From Peribacillus faecalis (GTDB taxonomy: Bacteria; Bacillota; Bacilli; Bacillales; DSM-1321): a stretch of DNA of 64,000 bases. The notes beneath the pieces are model-generated. The model did no database searches. It was not told where the DNA came from and saw nothing but the letters and a program-made list of their open reading frames with translations. This document shows, piece by piece, positions 9,091 to 17,244 of the stretch. A program made the position numbers and the translations under genes. The stretch is from positions 52,412-116,411 of the forward strand of contig NZ_JACXSI010000066.1 of NCBI RefSeq assembly GCF_014712675.1, given 5' to 3'. Each line of letters begins with the position of its first letter. Within the stretch, counting starts at the first letter, position 1.

Positions 9091-9196
9091 AATCGGTCCA
9101 CTTTTTACGATAATCAATCCAGATTGGCAAGTAAATAGGTCCAGATTTCACATTAATCGGGCTGCTTTAGTAAATATTCAGTCCATCTGGCTCTTC
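9091..9196 (-). repeat. Degenerate 21-bp tandem array (5 units)
   Basis: Units begin at 9091, 9112, 9133, 9155 and 9176, so the period is 21-22 bases. Each is a degenerate version of AATCGGTCCA plus about 11 less conserved bases; on the minus strand the core reads TGGACCGATT. The same unit recurs in the opposite orientation at 29090-29236. The array lies between asnO and the convergent MATE gene and codes for nothing convincing. Confidence 0.7.
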
Positions 9197-9223
9197 GTAA
9201 GCATCGAAAAGAAACCAAGCCGC

Positions 9224-10600
9224 TCAGCTTACGGCTTGGTTTTTTATGTCGATATTTTCTTGTTTTTGAGTGAAGCTCTTCGTCATCCACACTCTTGATT
9301 TCCATCGTTTAAGCATCAGAATGCCTCGCAGCCATTCATCAAGTGCGAAGGCGATCCAGACACCGATTAACCCGAGACCAAGCTGGATACCGAGAATATA
9401 AGAAAAGAAGACGGCTATTCCCCACATTGATATAATGCCGACGATTACAGGGAATTTCACATCGCCTGTTGCCCGCAATGAATTAATAATGACAATATTA
9501 AAAGCACGGCCTGGCTCGATGATCACCGTAATCCAAAGCAGAAGTCCCCCTAATGCAATAATGTTTTCATTCGTAGTGAAAAGCGAAAATAGCTGTTCAG
9601 AAATTAGCGAGAATACTAGTGCGCAAACAAAGGAAACGATAATGCCGAAGCGTAAACTTTTCAAGCAGCGAGAGTAGGCTTCCTCAAATTTGCCGGCACC
9701 GATCAGATGGCCAATTAAGATTTGTGAGCCTTGACCGATAGCGATAGCAAATAAGTAAATGAACATCATCAGATTGGTTGTATACACTCTCGTCGTCAAC
9801 GCTTCTGTGCCGAGCATCGTAATAAAGAATGTGATTGCCATTTGCGAAGCGTTGTATGATAACTGTTCACCGGCAGATGGCACGCCGATTGCCAGTAAAT
9901 TTTTGAAATGCTGAAGCGGCATCTTGAAAACGCGAAGAAAGTGAAGTTTTTCCGGAATGCGTTTCACTAAAATGTACATAATGACGAATAATCCGACGAA
10001 ACGGCTGATTGTTGTAGAAAGGGCTACACCTTCCACGCCTAGAACAGGAATGCCAAACGGCCCGAAAATAAATAAATAGTTTCCCAAAATGTTAAGTAAG
10101 TTCATACCGATTGTGACGTACATAGCATCTTTCGTAAAGCCGTAGCTTCGTAAAATCGCTCCTGCCGTCATAATTATTGCTTGAATGAAGGCGAAACCAC
10201 CGACTACGCTCAAATACGAATGGGCTTCCCCCATTAATTCTTCAGGCAAATCCATAAGATCCAGCAATTGTTTGCTCATTAAAAAGACAAAGATACTTAA
10301 AATGAGACCGAAAACAAAGTTCGCGACAAGTGAGATGACGGAAACTTGATTAGCGGCAACCGAATTTTTGGCGCCCAAATTTTGCGCAACCAGAATTGCT
10401 GTTCCTGTTGCGATGAAACCGAACATCACGACAACAAGCGATAATATTTGGTTAGCTACCCCAACTGCCGCGACGGAATTATCGGAATAGAGGCTAAGCA
10501 TTAATGTATCAGCGTTCCCCATCAAAATATGAAGAAACAATTCAATAAATAAAGGCCAAGTAATGGCGAATAATGTCAAGGTCTTCTTTTGATCTTGCAT
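9224..10600 (-). CDS. MATE family multidrug/metabolite exporter
   Basis: The 458-residue protein has twelve predicted membrane segments in two homologous halves, with the second half starting near residue 235. The family signature is seen in FIELFLHILMGNADTLMLS and in the repeat GEQLSYNASQMAITFFITMLG. MATE proteins export cationic drugs or metabolites coupled to Na+ or H+; the substrate cannot be read from sequence. GGAGGATTGGC precedes the ATG. It stands alone, is transcribed towards asnO, and has its own promoter at 10649-10677. The 3' end lies very close to the 21-bp array. Confidence 0.9.
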   Translation of the reverse strand: MQDQKKTLTLFAITWPLFIELFLHILMGNADTLMLSLYSDNSVAAVGVANQILSLVVVMFGFIATGTAILVAQNLGAKNSVAANQVSVISLVANFVFGLILSIFVFLMSKQLLDLMDLPEELMGEAHSYLSVVGGFAFIQAIIMTAGAILRSYGFTKDAMYVTIGMNLLNILGNYLFIFGPFGIPVLGVEGVALSTTISRFVGLFVIMYILVKRIPEKLHFLRVFKMPLQHFKNLLAIGVPSAGEQLSYNASQMAITFFITMLGTEALTTRVYTTNLMMFIYLFAIAIGQGSQILIGHLIGAGKFEEAYSRCLKSLRFGIIVSFVCALVFSLISEQLFSLFTTNENIIALGGLLLWITVIIEPGRAFNIVIINSLRATGDVKFPVIVGIISMWGIAVFFSYILGIQLGLGLIGVWIAFALDEWLRGILMLKRWKSRVWMTKSFTQKQENIDIKNQAVS

Positions 10601-10648
10601 GCCAATCCTCCGTGTTATTTCTAGTTGTACAATTGGTCACATCCATTC

Positions 10649-10677
10649 ATCATAGTATGTTGAAAAATGATTTGCAA
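10649..10677 (-). promoter_or_regulatory. Sigma-A-type promoter for the MATE gene
   Basis: On the minus strand TTGCAA (10677-10672) and TATGAT (10654-10649) are separated by exactly 17 bases, about 50 bases upstream of the start codon. Confidence 0.6.
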
Positions 10678-10818
10678 TGCCCATATATTGTTACTTTTAG
10701 TATACAGATTCACAAAGGTTTCGGTTAAATATATGGAAAGTTCTTTCATGTTTGACTAATATAGGAAGAGAAGGATAATCTAGAAGAATGGGAGATTATG
10801 AAATAGGGGGAGCGCAAG

Positions 10819-12273
10819 GTGATGAAAAGAGCGATATGCTTGTTACTCATGCCATTTCTTCTGATCGGCGGTCTGCATACGAGCGCATTAGAAAAAGAAG
10901 ATAGATTATGGCAGGATGAAACAATCTATTATATTTTGGTAGACAGATTTCTGAATGGCGATGAAAGCAATGACTTTGAAGTCGATTTGCAAAATACAGA
11001 AGCCTATTACGGAGGCGACTTTGCAGGAATTATTGAAAAACTGGATTATTTGAAAGATATGGGCTTCACAACAATCGCGTTATCGTCGATTTTTGATAAT
11101 GGAGGCAAAAGCTATCGTGGCGATCAAGTTATCAACTTTTACGAAACGGAAAAGCATTTTGGAACAATCGCAGAGCTTCAGCAATTAGTGAAGGAAGCGC
11201 ATAAGCGAAATATGAAAGTAATGCTGGAGTTTGTTGCTGATACGGTCAGTTCAGAGCATGAATGGGCTGAAAAGAGTAGTTATTTTCATGGGAATTCATT
11301 TAAGCTGAATCATATGAATGAGCAACTGTCAGAAGAGCTGATTGCCGCTGCCGGATGGTGGGTGGAGAAAGCAGATATTGACGGTTATTATATTAATCAT
11401 ACACAGGCGGCTCCAAGTATATTTTGGGATGCTTTTTCTGAAGAAGTGAAAGATTTGAAATCAGATTTTTACATATTGGGAAGTGTGACAGAAGGGTCGG
11501 TTTTTGAAGAGAAGAGCTTTGACGGCATGGTTGATCTGCCCTTAATGGAAGAGCTGCGGTCAGCATTTGCCGATATTGATGTCAACTTGACTAAGACAAT
11601 CGACGCAACTGAGAAAGCGTTGACGCAATATTCTCACCCGGAGCTAAACGGCACAGCTTTAGATACAATTAGCACGGCCCGTTTTACACATGATATTTTA
11701 GAAACCGACCTTTACCCGGGGACACGCTGGAATTTGGCTTTAGCTTATACATATACTACACCGGGAATTCCATTTGTTTTGTATGGTTCAGAAATTGCAT
11801 TGGATGGGGGCGCGCCTCCGGATAATCAGCAGCTGATGGGTTTCCGTGCAGATAAGGAATTGATTAATTATATTACAAACTTAGGGCGCTTAAGACAAGA
11901 GTTGCCGGCATTAACACGCGGAACATTTGAGGTGATGCATCAAGACAGCGGTATGGTAGTTTTCAAGAGGATGTATAAAAGTGAAGTTCTTCTTGTAGCC
12001 ATTAACAATACGTCGAAAACGCAAGAAGTAACGATTCCGAAAGACCAGCTGGAGAATGATAAGGAGCTTCGGGGGTTGCTGAATGGTGAAATCGTCAGAC
12101 AGTTGAGCGATGGTGACTATAAAATCGTTTTGGATCGAGAAGCTGCAGAAATTTATGCTATGGCGGATAAAACTGGCTTGAATATCGGCTTTATTGCGGC
12201 ATTGGCAATGGTATGGCTTGGCTTTGCTCTATTCATTTATTTGGTGATGAAGCGGTCGAAGCAAAAGAGGTAA
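10819..12273 (+). CDS. Membrane-anchored GH13 alpha-amylase homologue, probably inactive
   Basis: The 484-residue protein has a signal peptide (about 1-23), a GH13 (beta/alpha)8 barrel (about 28-370), a beta domain (about 385-450) and one C-terminal membrane helix (about 456-478) with a basic tail. The family framework is clear: YYILVDRFLNGD, GGDFAGI, DYLKDMGFT, TPGIPFVLYGSEIALDGG. Against the canonical Bacillus form as I remember it, all catalytic positions differ. The nucleophile Asp in DGYRLD is Asn193 (DGYYIN), the acid/base Glu in LGEV is Ser222 (LGSV), and the NHD of region IV is Thr-Ile-Ser (283-285). Region I is also altered (EFVADT). An inactive, surface-held carbohydrate binder is the simplest reading. 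Start is GTG at 10819 or ATG three bases on. Confidence 0.85.
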   Translation: MMKRAICLLLMPFLLIGGLHTSALEKEDRLWQDETIYYILVDRFLNGDESNDFEVDLQNTEAYYGGDFAGIIEKLDYLKDMGFTTIALSSIFDNGGKSYRGDQVINFYETEKHFGTIAELQQLVKEAHKRNMKVMLEFVADTVSSEHEWAEKSSYFHGNSFKLNHMNEQLSEELIAAAGWWVEKADIDGYYINHTQAAPSIFWDAFSEEVKDLKSDFYILGSVTEGSVFEEKSFDGMVDLPLMEELRSAFADIDVNLTKTIDATEKALTQYSHPELNGTALDTISTARFTHDILETDLYPGTRWNLALAYTYTTPGIPFVLYGSEIALDGGAPPDNQQLMGFRADKELINYITNLGRLRQELPALTRGTFEVMHQDSGMVVFKRMYKSEVLLVAINNTSKTQEVTIPKDQLENDKELRGLLNGEIVRQLSDGDYKIVLDREAAEIYAMADKTGLNIGFIAALAMVWLGFALFIYLVMKRSKQKR

Positions 12274-12279
12274 AAGGAC

Positions 12280-12307
12280 AGCAGGCTCGAAGGAGTCTGC
12301 TTTTTTT
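12280..12307 (+). terminator. Intrinsic terminator after the GH13 gene
   Basis: AGCAGGCTC pairs with GAGTCTGCT around GAAG and is followed by seven T residues. A group II intron fragment begins two bases later. Confidence 0.85.
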
Positions 12308-12308
12308 A

Positions 12309-12750
12309 GTGTGCCAGGCATGGCAACTATCTAGGTGGTGAAAGTCCACTGTGGGGTTAGACAGGAAAACAAGAAATATCAAGTGAAACCACACCTGACA
12401 TCCATACAGAAATTCCAAAGAAAGCTCCGGAAACTGACAAAGCGAAATTGGAGTATTCCATTAGATTACCGAATAGTGAAACTAAAACAAGTGATATTCG
12501 GCTGGGTGAATTACTTCAAAATCGCTAACATGAAAAAAGCTATGGGACGCATAGATGAGAAGCTTCACTCAAGAATCCGAGTAATTATCTAGAAGTAATG
12601 GAAGAGACCTAACAAACAAATCAAATTGCTCATCCAACTAGGAATTCCGGAGGAAGAAGCTAAAGGACTAACATACTGCCGGAAAGGCTATCGATATTGG
12701 TGTTATAGAGCGCGAAACGAAATTATAGGGTGCGAGAAGTCGAAGATAGA
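12309..12750 (+). pseudogene. Decayed group II intron with maturase C-terminal remnant
   Basis: GTGTGCCAGGCATGGCAACT at 12309 resembles a group II intron 5' end (GUGYG), followed by GGTGGTGAAAGTCCACT. Within about 65 bases the sequence passes into the C-terminal part of an intron-encoded reverse transcriptase: SIQKFQRKLRKLTKRNWSIP, then GWVNYFKIANMKKAMGRID and RIRVII. Where relatives read IIWKQWK, this copy has TAG for Trp and TAA for Gln. The same frame then continues KRPNKQIKLLIQLGIP and CRKGYRYWCYRARN. The catalytic RT domains and a recognisable domain V are gone, so it is internally deleted and inactive. It sits immediately 3' of a terminator, a preferred site of group IIC introns. Confidence 0.8.
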
Positions 12751-12804
12751 GTTCGAAACATAATGATAGAGCGTAAGACCTAAATATAGAGCGTAAACTC
12801 CACT
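12704..12804 (+). repeat. Degenerate 20-bp tandem array (5 units)
   Basis: TATAGAG or GATAGAG cores recur at 12704, 12724, 12745, 12765 and 12785 with intervening GCGNRAAAC-like bases, giving a period of 20-21. It overlaps the end of the intron remnant and continues past it. The unit differs from the one at 9091 and 29090 although the period is nearly equal. Confidence 0.6.
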
Positions 12805-12867
12805 CCCACCATCTTAACAGCAAATCCACAAAAGAACAGCGAACCACATGAGTCCGCTGTTTTCTAA

Positions 12868-12996
12868 TTACAAATGATCCGTTTTCTTCGAATAGCTGTG
12901 TTTTCCAGCTTGTTTGTTTTTCATATAATGCTCGTTTTTTTCGGCATTTAAGGCATTATTGTCTTTTGCCTTTTTGTTGTTGTCTTTTGTGGCCAT
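12868..12996 (-). CDS. Small hydrophilic Lys/Asn-rich protein, 42 residues
   Basis: The frame begins MATKDNNKKAKDNNALNAEK and ends YSKKTDHL. AAAGGAG lies 12 bases upstream of the ATG, slightly far but usable. It is strongly basic, lacks hydrophobic stretches, and resembles the very small DUF3941-type proteins of Bacillus as I remember them; that family assignment is unverified. It lies between the intron remnant and degV on the minus strand. Composition would suit a spore-associated or stress protein, which is speculation. Confidence 0.6.
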   Translation of the reverse strand: MATKDNNKKAKDNNALNAEKNEHYMKNKQAGKHSYSKKTDHL

Positions 12997-13058
12997 AATG
13001 TATATAATCTCCTTTGCCTTTTGTGGCTATTATGCTCAGAAGGCAGGGAGTCTATGCG

Positions 13059-13919
13059 TTAGTTAGGCAGTTTGTTCAAGAAGAAAATTGCGATTGTTCC
13101 CGGTCCGGAATGCGCACCAATCACGGCGCCGACCATTTCGATTTCGAATGAAGTTGTTCCGAATTCTTCGGCGATTGCTTCTTTCCATTCGTTAGCAGAC
13201 GCAATGTCATCCCCATGGCTGATGCCGATCGTTTGTTTATCTAAATCTACACCGCGTTCTCTCATAAGCTCTAAAGTACGTTTGAACAATTTCTTTTTGC
13301 CGCGAAGTTTTTCAAGAGGAATAAGTTTGCCGTCCTCAACATCAAGCAATGGTCGGATGTTCAAAAGATTGCCGACAACAGCAGATGTTTTAGAAATACG
13401 TCCGCCTCTTGCCAAGTATTCAAGTTTTTCAACTGTGAATAAGTGCTCCATATGTTGACAATGGAAAGTGACACCGTCTATAATGTCATTCTTTGAAGCG
13501 CCGGCATTAGCCAATTCAACTGCTCTTTTCACAACTAGACCATAACCTAACGAAGCACATTTGCTGTCGATGATATCTAAATCTAAGTCAGGATATTCTT
13601 CAAGAACCTGTTCTCTAATCATGCATGCAGTTTGATATGTCCCTGACAAGTTAGATGAGAATGCTACATAAACAGCAGATTGTTTCTTTTGAGCTAACTC
13701 GGTGAATATCTTTTGGAAACGTTCAGGAGAAACTTGAGATGTTTTCGGTGCTGCGCCATTTCTCATAGCTTGATAGACTGTCGTTCCTTGTATGTCGACT
13801 CCATCTGCATATTCTTTTCCTTCAAGATTCAATTCTAATGGAATAAAAGTAGCTCCATTTTCCTTAAAATAAGATAGCGGCAAATCACAAGCACTATCTG
13901 CAAGTATATGTATAGTCAT
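13059..13919 (-). CDS. DegV family fatty-acid-binding protein
   Basis: The 286-residue protein shows the DegV fold: IHILADSACDLP at the start, then KTSQVSPERF, FSSNLSGTYQTA, IIDSKCASLGYGL, EKLEYLARGGRI and the terminal AHSGPGTIAIFF. DegV/FakB proteins bind fatty acids, and FakB types present them to the kinase FakA. No kinase gene is in the window, so this copy may serve either role. It corresponds by position to B. subtilis yitS, next to divergent yitT. The start is the ATG at 13919. Confidence 0.9.
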   Translation of the reverse strand: MTIHILADSACDLPLSYFKENGATFIPLELNLEGKEYADGVDIQGTTVYQAMRNGAAPKTSQVSPERFQKIFTELAQKKQSAVYVAFSSNLSGTYQTACMIREQVLEEYPDLDLDIIDSKCASLGYGLVVKRAVELANAGASKNDIIDGVTFHCQHMEHLFTVEKLEYLARGGRISKTSAVVGNLLNIRPLLDVEDGKLIPLEKLRGKKKLFKRTLELMRERGVDLDKQTIGISHGDDIASANEWKEAIAEEFGTTSFEIEMVGAVIGAHSGPGTIAIFFLNKLPN

Positions 13920-14120
13920 ATTAACACCTTCTTAAATTGATATTTTCACTATAAAGAAAATTAATAAAGTTCATTTTTAGTTTAACATTGCACATAATTT
14001 ATGAAAAGTGTAGAGTGCAAAACAAAAATTCTTTTAATGCGTAATGGATTGATTTATATTATTATGAGTGACATTTGGTTATAATGGACGAATATTGTCC
14101 GATTGAAGGAGGCTCCTTAA

Positions 14121-14966
14121 TTGAACGTAGCTGAATTAAAGAAAATCTGTATAGTCATCTTAGGTGCATTATTAAATGCGATTGCCCTGAATTTATTTTT
14201 AATACCGGCTAATGTATATTCGAGCGGTTTTGCCGGTTTGGCGCAGCTGCTCTCGAGCATTATTGATTTATTGGGACTGCCATTCTCTATTTCGACAGGG
14301 ATTATTTTATTTATTTTGAACGTGCCAATTGCAATCATCGCGTGGAAAAAGGTAGGGAAATCATTTACCTTTTATAGTTTCTTGAGTGTTGCTTTATTGA
14401 CCTTATTTATGGAGATTGTTCCGGTTAAGCAAGTGTCTCCTGATATTATCTTGAATGCTGTATTCGGGGGTGTCATCGGGGCTCTTGGTGTTGGTATTAC
14501 ATTGAAGTTCGGTGCTTCGACAGGAGGTATGGATGTAGTAGCGTTGCTTCTGTCTAAATCGAAAGACCGACCAGTTGGCGTATACTTATTTATCTTAAAT
14601 GGATTGATTATTGTTGCGGCCGGTATACTGTACGGTCCGGAAAAATCTTTATATACATTAGTTGCGCTTTATGCGACAACACGTGTCGTCGATGCGATTC
14701 ACACTCGTCATGAGAAGCTGACTGTTTTTATTGTCACGAATAAATCGCAGCAATTGAAGGAAGCGATTCATGCCAAACTTGTGCGCGGAATTACGCTTAT
14801 TCCAGCTAAAGGTGCTTTCACAAATGAGAACAAAGATATGATGATGATTGTTATTACGCGTTATGAGCTGTATGACATTCAGCACATTATCAGTGATGTC
14901 GATCCTCATGCATTCACCAATATTGTGGAAACTTCAAGTGTACTAGGCGTCTTTAGAAAAGATTGA
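14121..14966 (+). CDS. yitT: YitT family membrane protein (DUF161/DUF2179)
   Basis: The 281-residue protein has five or six membrane segments in the first about 190 residues, including the family signature ASTGGMDVVALLLSK. A soluble C-terminal DUF2179 domain (about 195-278) ends with VDPHAFTNIVETSSVLGVF. The start is TTG with GGAGG eight bases upstream. The family is widespread in Firmicutes and its substrate is unknown. It is divergent from degV, as in B. subtilis. Confidence 0.9.
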   Translation: MNVAELKKICIVILGALLNAIALNLFLIPANVYSSGFAGLAQLLSSIIDLLGLPFSISTGIILFILNVPIAIIAWKKVGKSFTFYSFLSVALLTLFMEIVPVKQVSPDIILNAVFGGVIGALGVGITLKFGASTGGMDVVALLLSKSKDRPVGVYLFILNGLIIVAAGILYGPEKSLYTLVALYATTRVVDAIHTRHEKLTVFIVTNKSQQLKEAIHAKLVRGITLIPAKGAFTNENKDMMMIVITRYELYDIQHIISDVDPHAFTNIVETSSVLGVFRKD

Positions 14967-14971
14967 CATGC

Positions 14972-15017
14972 AAAAGGGCTGACGAAACTCCCGATCGGGT
15001 GCTCGTCAGCCCTTTTT
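14972..15017. terminator. Bidirectional terminator between yitT and the DUF3813 gene
   Basis: AAAAGGGCTGACGA pairs perfectly with TCGTCAGCCCTTTT. T runs on both strands allow it to serve convergent transcripts. Confidence 0.85.
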
Positions 15018-15039
15018 ACTTTGATTGCTTAGTCTGTTC

Positions 15040-15225
15040 CTAAGTTAAAGATTCCAATTCCGCCTGCAAGTCTCTAAGTTGATGCTTTTCTGCTTCAGAC
15101 GAGTTAGCGTATGCTGAAGAAAGCGCATTTTTGGCTTTTTCAATGGCGTCCTCCCGGTTGAGAGGATCAGTTCGCTTCGCGTCTTCGACGAAGTCTCTAG
15201 CTTGTTGGAAGAGTAGATTGCCCAT
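15040..15225 (-). CDS. DUF3813 small protein
   Basis: The 61-residue helical protein, MGNLLFQQARDFVEDAKRTD followed by KAKNALSSAYANSSEAEKHQ, matches the DUF3813 family. It starts two bases after the stop of a 50-residue upstream frame, whose last codons supply its GGGAG ribosome site, so the two are almost certainly cotranscribed. It precedes the HAD/esterase genes in the same order as B. subtilis yit genes. No function is known. Confidence 0.8.
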   Translation of the reverse strand: MGNLLFQQARDFVEDAKRTDPLNREDAIEKAKNALSSAYANSSEAEKHQLRDLQAELESLT

Positions 15226-15227
15226 CT

Positions 15228-15380
15228 TTACAAGCTCCCTGATTCGGTACTGCCATAGTTGCTCGTCTGTTGCGCTTCAGCCTCTGAGAGAGTCATTCGG
15301 TAAGGGAACCTTTCGGCATGCTTGGAAACAGAATCTTTACTTTGCTGGAAAAAACGTTTTGACTTGTTACGTTTGCCCAT
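15228..15380 (-). CDS. Small basic hypothetical protein, 50 residues
   Basis: The frame reads MGKRNKSKRFFQQSKDSVSK through RMTLSEAEAQQ to the stop at 15228. GAGGGG lies seven bases upstream of the ATG, and the stop is two bases before the DUF3813 start, giving a tight two-gene unit. The basic N-terminus and LSEAEAQQ segment recall small spore proteins of the SspO kind, but the match is too weak to name it. It is too short for most gene finders. Confidence 0.7.
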   Translation of the reverse strand: MGKRNKSKRFFQQSKDSVSKHAERFPYRMTLSEAEAQQTSNYGSTESGSL

Positions 15381-15463
15381 TCGTAAACCCCTCGCAATCT
15401 AAGCATTTGACACAATTGCTGTGTCAATAATTATTGTCACCGGCTATCGAGAAATCATACCTC

Positions 15464-16291
15464 TTAATTAATTTTTGGCTTCTTCAAATTAAAACGGTCT
15501 TCAAGAAATAGGGCAACACCGTCTTCTTCATTGCTTGCTGTCGTAACATTAGCTATATTTTTGACTGCGGAGATGCCATTGCCCATCGCTACACCGATAT
15601 TGGCATATTCCAGCATTTCTAAATCGTTATCTTCGTCACCGAATGCAATGATACGGCTTTGCGGTATATTTAAGTAACCGGCTACTTTTTGAATTCCGAC
15701 AGCTTTATGCATTCCTGATTTCACAATCTCTATAACGTGGAAAGGGTCTCCCCAGCGGCGATGGTCTATTAGCTCGGCATGTACCTCTGCAAGATGCGAG
15801 CGAATTGTCGTAACGTCTTCCGGCTCGGCATGAATAAGCAAACTTGTCGGTGAATCGGGTAAATAGCTGCGCAGGTCACCGATTGTAATTTTCGGATTGC
15901 CCATGTTGAATATATCGAGCAGATGTCCATTTTGATTATGCAAATAAACGTCATCTTGAATTTCCGCAATGATATTGTGGAATGAATAAGAATTGCACGC
16001 GTCTACGATGTCTCTCGCGATTCCGATATCAAGCGGCGTGTGGAAGGAACCCCAGTTTACTGAATGCGGGTGATGAACGAGCGCACCATTAAAATTAACG
16101 ATTGGTGTTTTTAAGGCAAGCTCTTGATAAAATTGTGCACTGGAACGATAAGGTCTTCCGGTTGCAATCATGACATGATGTCCTTGCTCCATTAAAGTCT
16201 TCAAAGTACCTTTTGTACGATCGGATATTGTTTTGTCGTTACGGAGAAGTGTACCATCCAAATCTAATACGATTAAATGTTGATCAGCCAT
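15464..16291 (-). CDS. yitU: Cof-type HAD phosphatase, YitU-like
   Basis: The 275-residue enzyme shows HAD motif I VLDLDGTLL (near 8-16), motif II IATGRP, and the motif III/IV region KAVGIQKVAGYL with FGDEDNDLEML. The inserted type IIB cap lies around 85-190. Cof-type proteins dephosphorylate sugar phosphates or flavin intermediates; B. subtilis YitU has been linked to the riboflavin pathway phosphatase step, which is only inferred here. AGGAGGAATT precedes the ATG. Confidence 0.85.
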   Translation of the reverse strand: MADQHLIVLDLDGTLLRNDKTISDRTKGTLKTLMEQGHHVMIATGRPYRSSAQFYQELALKTPIVNFNGALVHHPHSVNWGSFHTPLDIGIARDIVDACNSYSFHNIIAEIQDDVYLHNQNGHLLDIFNMGNPKITIGDLRSYLPDSPTSLLIHAEPEDVTTIRSHLAEVHAELIDHRRWGDPFHVIEIVKSGMHKAVGIQKVAGYLNIPQSRIIAFGDEDNDLEMLEYANIGVAMGNGISAVKNIANVTTASNEEDGVALFLEDRFNLKKPKIN

Positions 16292-16364
16292 AATTCCTCC
16301 TAATTAAACAGTGGTTGCAATAAGTTAAAAGTTGCATGATGTCACTTAGTTTTCATTATAATGG

Positions 16365-16394
16365 TAGTATATAGTATTCATTAATCATATACTA
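16365..16394. promoter_or_regulatory. Inverted repeat upstream of yitV
   Basis: TAGTATAT (16365-16372) and ATATACTA (16387-16394) are perfect inverted arms 14 bases apart. They lie just after a TATAAT hexamer (16357-16362) and before the yitV ribosome site, so the position suits an operator or 5' hairpin. The regulator is unknown. Confidence 0.35.
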
Positions 16395-16419
16395 AATAAT
16401 TGAGCTAGGGGAGATTAAA

Positions 16420-17178
16420 ATGGTCGTTATCGCAAAAGAAACAGTAGGAAATATCCCTTTATTGCATGCTGTTGATGAACATAAACAGTATGATAAGCTG
16501 CCGTTGATCATTTTTATTCACGGATATGAGAGTATAAAAGAAAGAAATGTACAATATGCTTATATGCTGGCGGAAAAAGGATATCGCGTATTATTGCCAG
16601 AAGTGATTGAGCATGGCGAGCGTGGGTCGGGTCAAGTCAATCCCGCAAACTTTTGGAAATTTGTTTTAACAACTATTAAAGAATTGCCTCTAATTATGGA
16701 TGAGTATGCTTCAAAAGGTTTAGTAGATGAAAAGCGAATCGGACTGGCCGGTACTTCGATGGGAGCGATTATTACATTAGGCGCGATGACACAGTATGAT
16801 TGGATTCGTGTAGGCGTTTCGCTGATGGGTTCGCCTGCTTATATGGACTTTGCCCGCTACCAATTGAAAGCGATGGAGCAACAAGGAGTGAAGCTCTCAT
16901 TCACCGAGGAACAATTGGAGAAACAGCTGGATATGCTGCGACCATTTGATGCTACTGTTAACATTGAGCAATTTGAAACACGTCCATTGCTGTTTTGGCA
17001 TGGAGCGAAGGATGTCATGGTACCTTACAAGCAGGGGTATACTTTTTATGAGCAACTGCATGAGCGTTATGAACGAGAAAATGTGGCTTTATCGTTTATA
17101 TTAGATGAACAAGCTGGACATAATGTTCCTAATAGTGGAGTTGTCGAAGTGGTGAATTGGTTCGAAAAATATTTATAA
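16420..17178 (+). CDS. yitV: Alpha/beta-hydrolase esterase, YitV-like
   Basis: The 252-residue cytoplasmic hydrolase has FIHGYESIKERN as the oxyanion region and the nucleophile elbow GTSMGAI (Ser near 111). The Asp is in HGAKDVMVPY and the His in AGHNVP. This dienelactone-hydrolase/prolyl-oligopeptidase-like layout matches B. subtilis YitV, and the neighbours yitU and yitW agree. The physiological ester is unknown. TAGGGGAG precedes the ATG, and the gene diverges from yitU. Confidence 0.87.
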   Translation: MVVIAKETVGNIPLLHAVDEHKQYDKLPLIIFIHGYESIKERNVQYAYMLAEKGYRVLLPEVIEHGERGSGQVNPANFWKFVLTTIKELPLIMDEYASKGLVDEKRIGLAGTSMGAIITLGAMTQYDWIRVGVSLMGSPAYMDFARYQLKAMEQQGVKLSFTEEQLEKQLDMLRPFDATVNIEQFETRPLLFWHGAKDVMVPYKQGYTFYEQLHERYERENVALSFILDEQAGHNVPNSGVVEVVNWFEKYL

Positions 17179-17244
17179 AGTGCGTAAATATTTATAATGT
17201 TACATATATTTGTTAATATGTATGTGAATAGGAGTTGATAATGA

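Noticed and set aside
9091-9196. CRISPR array
   Set aside because: Units are contiguous, degenerate and 21 bp, without distinct spacers; no cas genes nearby. The same applies at 12704 and 29090.
9068-9298. 76-residue plus-strand frame between asnO and the MATE gene
   Set aside because: It spans the 21-bp tandem array and the MATE 3' end, and has no ribosome site.
12335-12592. 85-residue frame as an independent gene
   Set aside because: It is the first part of a group II intron reverse-transcriptase C-terminus ended by a mutated Trp codon, so it is a pseudogene fragment.
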